A DNA stretch of 64,000 nucleotides, taken from positions 142,219 to 206,218 of the forward strand of contig JBBHKE010003401.1 of the NCBI GenBank assembly GCA_037447655.1. Reading direction: 5' to 3'. The position numbers and the translations under genes were made by a program. Origin of the DNA: Zygnema cylindricum. Its lineage: Eukaryota > Streptophyta > Zygnematophyceae > Zygnematales > Zygnemataceae. Below the pieces are notes generated by a model. It saw only the letters and a program-made list of their open reading frames with translations. It was not told where the DNA came from and made no database searches. This document shows positions 32,201 to 44,200 of this stretch, in pieces. How positions within the stretch are numbered: the first letter of the stretch is position 1; every line of letters begins with the position of its first letter.

Positions 32201-35200
32201 ACCGAATCCAAGGCATACCGAATATGGATCTCCAGTGAACGTCGAGTCGTCCTCAGCCGTGACGTCAGCTTCAATGAAGAGCCTCTCCTTCTCAAACTTC
32301 TGCATGCTTCGCCTCCTTTTCCTTCCCCTTCCCCTCCTCCTCCCCTTACCCACCTAGAATCTCCTTCATCACTCCTTTCCATCATATCTCCTGCCATTTC
32401 TCCTCATTCGGCCAATCATTCTCCCCTCTCCCACCCTTCTCTATCCTTCCCTCCTTCCACTTTCGTCAGATCCACTTCAGAGCTTCTTTTACCGTCCTCC
32501 CCTTCCCCACTCTCTCGGACTGTTTCCGATCCTTATTCCCTCTCTCTAGTCAATCCTAAGGATCCACCATATGCTATTCAAAAAGAAAATTCTGTTCCCA
32601 CTCCTAATGTTATCACCCTCCCCCTTCGAAAAAGTGAAAGACTTCTCAACCAGCAGCTTCGTGAAGGCAATGGATCAGCAAACATTGCCACTGTCGACGT
32701 TCCTCAATCATTTTCAGCTGCCATGAATGGACCGTATGCTGCCTCTTGGAAAGTGCCCACAGACGCGGAGTTTGCATCTTTAAAGAAAAATGGCACGTGG
32801 GAACTCACCTCTCTCCCAAAAGATCGCAAGGTCATCGGATCGAAGTGGGTTTTTTGCGTCAAAACAAAAGCTGATGGATCCCTTGACCGCTTCAAGGTTC
32901 GCTTCGTAGCCAAAGGTTTTCTCCAAAAAGAGGGAGTTGACTTCAATGAAACCTACTCTCCAGTAGCAAAGTTTACCTCCATTCGTATTCTCCTCTCTCT
33001 TGCTGTTGCTCGTGATTGGCACGTCCATCATATGGATCTGCAGTCAGCATTTCTCTACGGTACATTAAGCGAGGAAATCTTCATCCGTCAACCGAAAAGA
33101 TACGTGGTGCTTGGCAATGAGCACCTCGTCTGCAGACTTCTCAAATCTCTCTACGGCCTAAAACAAGCCCCTCGGGTTTGGAATAAACACCTGGAGGCCG
33201 TTCTTCCCAATGAGGGCTTCAGCAAGCTTGATGCATTTTTTGGTCTTTTTCTGCGAGGTAATGACGAGTCGCTGGTCATCTTAGTTATATATGTCGATGA
33301 TCTCCTCCTTGCCTGTCCTTCTCTTTCCCTCATCAATCTAGTAAAAACCATGCTTAACCTTTACTTCTCCATGATTGACCTAGGAGAAGTAGAATACTGG
33401 AGAAGTAGAATACAGTCTTGGCATTTTTGACGGTCGAAATCGACCATCCAAAACCTTATATCTATCCCAAGAGAAATATATCAATGACATCCTCACCAGA
33501 TTTTCAATGTCAACTTGTAGCCCGATTTCCACTCCATTGGACCCCAATGTAAAGCTTATCAAAAACTCCGGTAGGCTTGTCCCCGAAGGCACCCATGAAC
33601 TTTATCGTTCCATTGTTGGGAGTCTCATCTATGCTATGACAGGGACGCGTCTTGACATAGCAGTAGCAGTTGGACAGCTCAGTCAATTTGTGTCTAACCC
33701 TTCAGCAAATCACCTCCTTGCTGCCAAAAGTGTTCTTTGATACCTCCAAGGGACAAAATGCCTCAAGCTCACCTAAGAGTTCTTTGATACCTCCAAGGGA
33801 CAAAATGCCTCAAGCTCACCTTCACTGGCTCCTCTTCGCCTGAGCTGGTTGGTTTCTGTGATGCGGACTGGGGGGGAGATTTGGACTCTCGGCGCTCCAC
33901 TACCGGAGTGTGTTTTTCCCTTCATGGCGCCCTCATTTCTTGGTCTTCCAAGAAGCAACCAACTGTTGCTCTTTCCTCCACGGAATCAGAATTTATGGCT
34001 GACACTCATGCCACCAAGGAAGCAATCTGGTTACGATTCCTCCTCTCGAATCTTCAATTTCCACAACCATCTGCGACTGTCATCTACAGCGACTCCTAAG
34101 GTTCCCTTGCCCTCATGGGCAATCCCGTCCACCATCGCAGGACTAAACATATCGACATTCAGTTCCACTTCACATGCGACGCCATTTCTGCCGGTATTGT
34201 CAAGTTCACCTACTGTCCCACCTTCAAGCAGCTGGCCGACTTCCTCACAAAGGCTCTAGCCCGGCCTCAGTTTGAAATTCATCTGTCCAACTCCGGCCTT
34301 CGATTCCAACCAAGAGGGGGGGTGTTAAAGTTATTTCTTTGTTAGAATCTTTGGACTAGCCCTACCTTTGTTAATAACGCAAACCGGTATTCCAGTTTGC
34401 GTTATCTAGCTAGAACAGTCGAGCTTATGCTCTTCACCTAGCTCAGTTTTGATGTTCTTTCAGTTTCTATTTCAGTTTCAGTTTTATGTATTAGTTATCT
34501 ATTTCTGTTTTCTACTCCTGAAGCTTCTTAGAAGCGCACACTCACTGCAGCCACTGTAGTATGTGACAGTTTCCTCCACTGTAGTATGTGACAGTTTCCT
34601 CCAGTAGATCTGATCCTTAGATCTCCCTGACACCTAAGGATCCCAACTCTGCCTTTTCGGCAAATGAGCCAAGTGACCTTTCAGAGTCACATAAGCTCCC
34701 TAGATCTTGAAAGGTCATACTCATGACTTTCTCTCTTCTACTTAAACGACAAACTCTATATTGTTTACTACCAATTAAGAAAAGGAATACAATTTGTCTC
34801 CCTTTACCTTTGTCCTTTTATTGTTTCCATCCCACTTTGTCTGCTGCCATGTCTTCGATTCCTATAACAACGCCCTCGAGGGAAATATTCCATCAAGTAT
34901 TTTCAACCTTACGCTCATAAGTTATATGTACGGACCCTTTCACTTGTGCTTATAACTATTAAAAACTGTTTTTTTCTGTTTAACTTTCAATTGCTCCATA
35001 AGGGCTGGGATGCGTTGGGTCAATTTGTGGGTCAAAAAACGTTTATTTTGAAAAAAAAGGTACGACCCTCAAAAATGACCTGATTAGTGATTAGGATAGC
35101 TGCGGAAATCAGGCGGAACTGTTATTTTTTACGCGTGTAACCTAGTGAAAACAAAAAAAAATCCAAGAAATACTAAAATTGCCCATTATAGTTTTAATAA

Positions 35201-38200
35201 ACCCAACTGTCTGTGAACAAGGAACTGGTTCGACCAACTGACCCTAAAAAAAAAGTTAGACGCCAATGTAGGTGTGAAAAATAATTTTTGCATAATCTTC
35301 ACGTACTTCTAACTTCTTTTTGTTTGCACCTGCCATGTGTCGAATTTTGAATGGCCAGAATTTGACCCGCATCATTCAATGGGCTCATCAATGAGGTCAT
35401 CGCCCTAATCGAGTGTTCTATGACCTGCATATTGGCCCAATGGGCCGCAGTCCTAACTTTCTAATTTATTTACATTTTTCCATTTAAAGTTTGGGTGGAT
35501 CGGAATTCTTGTCTTTTTTGTGCCTGCCGAATTCCAGATTTTAGTGCCTTGTAATTCTTTGTCAACTTACCAAGATGTCAATTTGTTTGGTCATTTCGAA
35601 AGGATATAACTTTGTCATTTTTTGCGTGAAAATCTGACTTTTTTCCCCATAAGCACTCTGGCGTGTCTTCTATTATGTCACAAAATTTTGGATTTTTTTA
35701 ATATCCACGAAATGACACAGATTTGCATAGTGAATTGAATTTTTTGGTCATTTACTTTTAGCTCTAGTGTGATCTTAATCTAGTACAGACTTGTCACTGG
35801 GGATTTCAGAACTTAACTATCTCTCAAGTGTAAGCTACAATACAGAGTGGAAGTTATAAGGTAGGGGAGTGTACTAACCCACAATATATTGAGAGGGAAT
35901 TTGCAAATATCATAACAATCGTGTGTTTACATTTTGGGTGGATCAATATTATTGTCTTTTTTATGCCGCCAAATTTCAGATTTTTGTGCCATCTAATTCT
36001 TTGTCCACATACCAGAATACAATTTGTTTGGTCACTTCGAAAGACTAAAAATTGTCAGCTTTTGCATGCAAATTTAAATTTTTTTCTCCATAAATACTCT
36101 CACTGGTCCTTTTTTATGCCACAATTAAGGATTTTTTCAATATCTAGGAAAACACACCGATTTGCACAGTGAAACGAAAATTTCGGTCTTTTTCTTTTAA
36201 CTCTAGTATGAAGTAAAGTAAGTATTTGGAATTGTGAGAGGGGATTTTAGGACTTGGAACTATCGTTCAAAGTGAAGTTATCAGGTCGAGGAGTGTACTA
36301 ACCCTCAATATTCCAACTGAGAATTCGCACATAACGTCACAATCGTGTGTTATGGTCTGCACTTCTTTGTCGTATATTTCATCAATATTCCATTTTCATT
36401 TGATGTTTCTCAACTCATTGGAGAATTTGCATATGTACATTGAAAATAATTGCATATTCTGGAAAGAGTGTTGAATTTCTTGCATTGTGCTGACCATTAG
36501 CACTAGATCCCTCACAGTCACGGATGACCCTATAAGGCTGATTATTCAATATGGTAAGCCGGGTTTCATCAAAAAAAAATTAAAGGTTACTGAAAAGACT
36601 TCAATTTTGACAACAACAACAAAAAAAATTCCTTGATTTTCAACCTCGAACTGGAGGTTCGGAGTTGACCCATGGTTTGGTTTTTCAAAAAACAAGAATC
36701 CATGATAAAAAAAGGTCTAAGAAAACCACCTTGGTTTTATGTTTTTCAAAACCGAATATATTTGTTTGTCATTCATATGAGCTTTAAGGAATTAAAAATT
36801 GTAAAACTTTAAGCCGTTTGGCAAAGAAAGAATTTGCAGGACAAACGCCATCAATGACAAAAAAGAGATAGTTCCCGAATTCTACAACACCATAACCACG
36901 AGTGTTTAACCGACTTGAATGGTAAATAAATGTATTAAAAGGTAAAATAAGTTGGTAAAATGGATAACAGTTCAGCCACCAAATTAGGGACCAAATTTAC
37001 CGAATTTTCAGATTTTCTAATTTGGTGTTCACCTTGATGGACACGTGTGCATGTTGACCCATAGATCTCCAACAGCAAAAAGTTTGTTTCATATGAAACA
37101 AATTTTTCTGTGAAGAGTCACTCGCCAATCATACATCAAGACAAAATTTGTACGTTTTGAGTTACTTTAGGCGTTTTTATGTCGAAAACACGCATATATA
37201 CCATCAGTTATGGTGGACCCTCTGGTTTTTGCATGTTGGGGTTTGGGTCGTCACACAAAAAAAATCAATTTGGAGCGAAAGGTTTTTGTTGCTTGTGTCT
37301 AGGTCCTAGCTAGTAGCCGCGACAAATTTTACATTTTTGCGAATCGTTAAACGTTTCCACCATAAAAAATGTCATCGATGCCAACTGATTCAATGATCAA
37401 CATCCTTCACGATTGGCGGATCTAGTATTAAAAGTGGGCATCGCTAATGGACATGTCTTTCGGGTTGAGACTTCAATGTGCGTTATGTACCTTAAATCCT
37501 CGCTCCGTTTGTTTGATGATTATTTGTGTGACTTTAACAATAAGCGTATTGGTGGCATTTACATTGTTTTATGTTTTTCTTCACAACTCCAGGGATTTAA
37601 GCAACAATAGAATCGAGGATGAAGATACCAATGCTCTTCTTACATCACTGAACGGGAGCATACCTGAGGAAATTGGAAACTTAACCAACCTTCAATATTT
37701 GTATGTTTGCTATCTCTTATTTATTGTGTTTAAAAATAAAAGAAGTAAGAGGGTGAGCTATATATTAATATTCCACAAACAATTTGATGTGTGTTATTTT
37801 GCAATCACAAGCCGTTAAGGGATCTAAGGAGCATACAATAATTTCACTAGTGTCCCCAAACAGAATTTAAACAATAATTTTGGTGGGGATTGATGATAAT
37901 GATGGGAAGAAAGAGAAGAAAACGCTGGAGAAAACGATGATAATGTTGATCTAGCTTGACTGCTTTGTCAATCAATGTTGTCTACATAGTATACTATGTT
38001 TTAGTAGGTGTTTGTTAATGTCCTTTCCTTCCATCTTCTTACCCCCCTCCTCCCTGCAACATTTTTTGTTGTGTCCATTACTTTTATTTTCCACCCTCTT
38101 TATTGACATGACTTTTTCCGCTTAGTTAAGTCCTTGTTTGACTGTATATTTTAATTGTCTTTTCTCTACCTCGTTGTATAGCCTAAAACTTTCATGCATA

Positions 38201-41200
38201 CAAACAACGTGTGTTTGTCCCAAAATTATTCTCAAATGCTTTGAATGAAAAAAAATCTGAAGATACACGCAAGAACTCTGATATGGGGTCCTTTGTTTTT
38301 GAAGCCCAGAAAAACCAAGTATTTCAACAAAGAACGTTTTGTCGCCTTTTGTGTTTTTTTTCTCTTTCTATCATGTGAGCAGGGATTTGAGGTATAATGC
38401 ATTCGCGGGAAATATTCCAGAAAGCATTGCCAACCTCAAGCTCTTAAGCTATATGTATGGGACCCTCTCATTTGCGCTTATAACTAATTTAGGAGAAAAA
38501 GAGAGGGCAAGGGCATTTGTCTATCTTGTTATAAACCAATGTATCGCCTTTCTAGACATTGTTTACTGATTCCTTACTAGAATAAATATTTGTGGATTCA
38601 CCCAGTAGATATCCATGCTTGATTGGTTGCAGTTTACATGGTTACATGTATCTCAAAGTTTATTGGCAAATCCAATCGATGAGGGTTTTCATCTACCAGC
38701 AACTTTCGTTATCTCGCAAATTTTCTTTAGAACTTGCTTTAAATAATAGAATTCAGTTCGCAAACTGTTAGCATTATTATTTATTAAGGGTGAGGCACAT
38801 ATAATGGAAATGGATCGATCTGACCAAAAAATAAAAAAAAAAACCGTTCGAAGTCAAACTGATATCGCATTTTGAGCAACTTTTGACTTCGGTTCTGTAA
38901 AAATCCAATTATTGATTTCTCATGTTAGGTCTTTTAACCCACTTTCCAACTCTTATAAAAAATCATAAATTTGTCGTTTTACTGTTCACATGACGTAACA
39001 TTGGCTTTAAGGATTTTCTAACCATCCATTTTGGCATTTTGCAAACGGCCAAGATTTTGGCCTTTACAAGTGCGAATATGTTTGTAGGCAAGTTGGCGTT
39101 TTAAAGCGTTCTCATTGGCTCATCAAACCATGCAACAAGAGCTTTAACGGTTTAAAAAAAACAACGGGTCCGGAAATTGCGGAGTGACATTTTTTTGTCG
39201 TTTAGCTTAGCACCTGAATGTTCCCACGTTTCGCCAAGAAATTAATAGGTCAAAAATGTTTTTGTTTTTCCTGTTTAAACATTGAAGCGCTCCGTGGGCT
39301 TGGGCACATTGAGCCAGTTCGCGGGTCAAAAAAAAAAAAAAAAATGTTTTGAAAAATCTTATCACCGCAAAAGTGATCCGCAAAAGCAAAAGCTCACTGA
39401 TTGGAGTAGCTGCGGAGCGGCAGCAAATCTGTCAGACCTTATTTTGTTACACGTCTAATTTAGTGAAAACAAAATAATCTTTAAAAATTACAAGAATTTC
39501 TCATAGATGTTATAGTAAACTCTTCTGTCTCCACAAACAGAAGTTAAAACTGATCCTAAAAAAACAGACGCGTAAAGCGAGCGTAAGAATAATTTTCATC
39601 TTTTTCATTCTTTCCGTACTTACGACTTGTTTTTGTTTGCACTGGCCACGCGTCGGGTTCTGAACTACAGAATTCTGACCAACTAAAAACCCTAAAAAAC
39701 CCATTCAATGGGCCCAACAATCAATCGGGCCATCGGTCAGAATGAGCATTTTATGGACCGCAAAGTAGCCTAATGGCCGTCCGCCCTAAATTTCTAGATT
39801 ATTTACGATTTTTTGTTTACTTTTTTGGGCTAAATTAGTATTCTTGTCTTTTTTGTGCCTGCCAAATTTCAGATTTCTGTGCCATCTAATCCTTTGTCCA
39901 CATACCAAAATGTCGACCTGCACTTCTAAAGGCTGTAAATTTGTCAGATTTTGCGCAAAATATCCGATTTTTCTTCCATAAGCATTTTGGCGGGCCTCTA
40001 TTATGCCACGAAATTTTGGATTTTTCGGTGACTATCCAGGGAAACATACTGATTCACATAGTGAACTGAAAATTTCGGTTCATTTACTTCCAACTTTAGT
40101 GTTTAGTAAAATAAGTAAATGTGACTTGTGACAGGGAATTTTAGGACTTAGAAATATCTTTTAGAGTGTAAGTCATACAATAGAGTGGAAGTTATAAAGT
40201 AGGGGAGTGTATTAACAATCTTAGTGAGAATTCGCACATAACATCACATTCATCAATTTTCCATCAACACACTCGGAGAATTTGCATATGAGGTAGAGTG
40301 AAAAGAATTGTATGGTTCGGAAGGAGATTTTTTGTTTTTTTCATCGAGCTGACCACTAACACTAGATCCGTCAGAAAACAGTAAAAAATGGCGACTGTTA
40401 GGCGGTTTAAACCAAATTTTCATCAATTTTTTTTAAAAACCTAGGAACATCGAATAGACCTCAACACCGATAAAATCAGAAAAAAAATAGGAAAGTTGTT
40501 TATATTTCCAAATTGAGGTTTGAAGTTGACCCATGTTTTGGTTGTTCAAAACGCGATTTGTTGGAACAACCACATTGTTACTGATTTCTGGATTTTTTAC
40601 TAAGCACTCACGTTTTTCATTACATATAACATTTTTACTCACTCAGCGTACCAAATTTGACCATTAGATGTGACAAAGGTTGATGATGTTTATGATGATA
40701 AAGAAAAAGGAGGAAGTAGGGAGGGAAATGGAAGGAGGGAGGAGTGAGGGAGGAGGGCAGACGGGGTTAGGGAAGAGGGGGACAGGGAGGCGGGGATGGA
40801 GGAAAGAAAAAGAAGAAGAAAGTAGGAGAAGAAAAAGGGCAAAGCAAGGAGGGAGATGAAGGAGGAAGAAGAACAAAGAAAAAAGAAGCAAGAAAGAAGG
40901 AAGGAAAAAAGGAGGAAAGAGGAGAGGAGGAAGAAAAAGGAAGAAAAGAGGGAAATAGGAGGAAGAAGAAAAGAGGAAGAAAGGAAGGAGGAAGAAGGAA
41001 AAGACGAAAGAAGAAGAACATAGAAAGAAGTGAACAAGGAAAACCGAAGAAGGAAGCAAGAATGGATGAAGAAAATAAAGAAGGAACAAGAAAAAGGAAG
41101 AAAAAGGTGAAAGAAGGAAAAAAGAAGAAGAACGGAGGACGAAACACAAACGGAGAAGGACGAAATAAGAAATAAGACGAAACAAGATCGAAGGAGTAAG

Positions 41201-44200
41201 AACGAAGGAGTAAGAACGAAGAAGAAGACAGAAGAAAATAAGAAAAACGGAAAAGGAAGATAGTAAAACGAAGATAGAAGAAAGGAAAAAGAAAGAAAAG
41301 ATAAAAAAAAAAAGCAAAAACGAATAGGAGGAAGAAAAAAGGAAAGGAAGAAAGAAGGAAAAAGGAAGAAGGAAGTAGGAAATAGAAAATATAACAAAAA
41401 ATCAATGTTTTTCTATATTTTGCTATGACTTAGCTGAAGTCAAGCAAATGTTTTGCAAAAGTCTAACCGAACACAATTTGGACACAATTTTTCTGGATGA
41501 CCATCTTCCGTGAAGATGGTCATAAACTTACCTTTCGTTGAAGTTCCGCAAACCGTTAAGTAATGTGTAGTGTGTTTTTTGCCGATGCCATGTCATATTT
41601 TTTTGTTGGAAATAACCAACCTGGCAGAAGAAATTGTGGAAAATTAAAAGATCACTAATATGTTGACTGCATACTACAATTAATTGGAAATCTAAATATG
41701 TTTTTGATAGGTAAAAGAGAAAAATACAGATATGATCCGAGTTTGGAACACAGTCGAAAAACCTCTCTCACAATTACAATAAATTTGGAATATTTTCAGA
41801 TTTTCTTGAGAAAAAGTATTAACCTTGTACATATAAGACCACTTATGCTACATTAACACCAGTACGTAATATGTCGTGCCACGTAATGAATATTGAACGG
41901 AGGATAATATTATTTTGATTTCAATCTTGCTTATTGTTCAATTTCTTATTCAACAAACATGTCAGGAACGATAAATTTCTGTGCGATGAAGTAGTAAATA
42001 TTCGAGGAATGTTTTAGTATTTTTAAACATTATTTTGGGTATTTTGTCCTTACCAACGAAATCTATTAACACTAGAGTTGGAAGTAAACGATTCAGATAT
42101 TTCTGTCAGTATTCACAAGGAAAAATCAAAATTTTGTGATATCACAAAAAGGACATCAAAGTAATTTTATTCATTGATTCTAGGGTTAACGTCACATGTG
42201 GTTGCAGGTACCTCTCAGATAATTTTTTTACAAAATTACCTTCCAACTTGTCGGCTCTTATCAACCTTGAACATGTGTAAGGCAAACCATCATCAACTAA
42301 ATTCATGGATCGAAAGAAAAACCGTTGGAATCTTTTTTTTGAAATACTTTAGATTGCTTTTGAAAACTTATATCTTGATTGTAAATAACACGATGTAGGA
42401 ATTTGGGTGTTTAAAACTTATCTCTTCATTATAGACAACGAGATGTATGAATTTGGATGCCTAGCATAAATAACCTGTTATAGCTACTGTGACTTATTGA
42501 ATGCGTCGAAACTATAATATGTGATATTAAAGTTTATGGTTAAATATACAGTATATAGTAAACCGGTTCCTCTGATTCTGATTGTTTTATGCTTTATTTC
42601 TTCATGTGGATTGGTGACTATACATAAGGCCTACGTTGAAATTTGGCACTGTTTCTTTTATTTTGATTGCAGGGAATTGCTAAATAATCGGTTAACCGCA
42701 CTTCCAACCGACATTGGTGCCCTCATCAACCTGAATTACTTGTACGTTGCTTCACATTTAACAAAGTGTGAAATTGAAAGCATGAACAATCGGGAGGTAG
42801 TAAAAGTACATCCACGCCATAAAGTAAACTTATTTTGAAAAATTAGACCAGCACCAACACTTTGGAGAGTTGGAAATGGACTAATCCGACCCGAATGCCG
42901 TTGAATTCGGTCGGAAATCGAACCGATCGCAGCCTTTCCAAATAACTTTTGATTTTGGTACAGGAAAAAAACTAAATTTGATTTCGTGTGAACTCAGATT
43001 TTTGTCGTACGCAATCACTATGTTTGTCTATTTGCCAATAGTAAGATCGCTGTGTGTTTTAGTTGATTGGCCATATTCCAAAATGTGTATTTGTGATTGG
43101 AAACTTTGAAAAGCTTTAACTTCGTCGGTTTTTGCTGAGAAATTGTGGACTTTCGTCACAAATACTTTGCGTGTCTTGTTGTCATGTCACAATAATTTGG
43201 ACTTTTCCCGTGAATACTCAGGGAGATTATTCACAGGCGCAAAATTGGCCGACTTATTTAAGTGAACCGAGAACTTCAGTGCATTTACTTCCAATTGTTG
43301 TGCCAAGTATAAAACTTAACGTAATAGCAATCATACGTCAATTTCATGGCTGTGAACATGTAAAAATCTAACACTTAGAAATGGATAAATCTGCTTTTGA
43401 TTATATCAAATTCATTTTTTTTTTTTTTCTAGAGCTGCGCATTCTTATGACTAGCAAAAGAAGTGGGAGAATTTGTTCCTAACTAAAAAAAGACATGCGT
43501 TGATTTCATTGGAGAAGGGCATTAATTTATAGAATTGCTCTTTGGAAAGTCTTAACTCTTAAGCAAATTATACTTATAAATTCTGGAAACAGCTTAAAAA
43601 ATGACTTGTAAAATAAAAAGTAGTATGATCCGAGGCTACAATGTTGACAAGCACGATTCGTATTGATTGGCCCTGATTTTATGAGTTTAGTTAAGTTCAA
43701 TTATTTTTTTTGTGTTGAATTATGTTGTTGTATGCACTTTGATTGAAAGCTAGTATAACTTATTGTTATCTTATTTGTGACAGGGATGTGAGCAACAATA
43801 GCTTAACAACAATTCCATCCAGTATTGGTAATCTATCGAATCTGGAAACATTGTACGTCTCAACAACATTTTTTTTTTTTAAATGTATTATGTGAAACAA
43901 TTGAAATTTTATTGTCTTTGTTAGCAATTATTCTTACAGATTTTTATAATGAGTTATTATGTATATCTGTATCTGTATACTTATATATTTCTGATGTATA
44001 TGTCGTGGGATTCTAGATGGGAGTTTCAGTATGTATATACATATAAATACATATAAATACATATAAATACATATACATATATATATAATATATATATATA
44101 TATGTATATATTACTCATATGTTTCTGATATATATGTTGTTAGTCTCTAGTTGGGAGTTTATTGATTTTTTTTTGAAATGTTCAGTAATTTTTCTTTTTT

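Larger units (their letters stand above)
29061..34866 (+). mobile_element. Ty1/copia element inserted in LRR exon 6
   Basis: A full-length 5.8-kb element with LTRs (29061-29716 and 34323-34866), a polypurine tract before the 3' LTR and a 5-bp target duplication ACAAC on both sides. The internal order is gag, zinc knuckle, protease, integrase, RT, RNase H, as in copia elements. Removing the element and one ACAAC restores an exact 72-nt LRR exon, which proves both the insertion and its boundaries. Stops, frameshifts and several tandem duplications inside gag and pol make this copy non-autonomous. The LTRs are about 98% identical by eye apart from repeat-number indels, so the insertion is fairly recent. 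It has the same orientation as the host gene. Confidence 0.97.

Noticed and set aside
40664-41405. Minus-strand open frames of 212-235 codons
   Set aside because: Product of the polypurine tract: three overlapping frames of Ser/Phe/Leu/Pro without stops, purely compositional.
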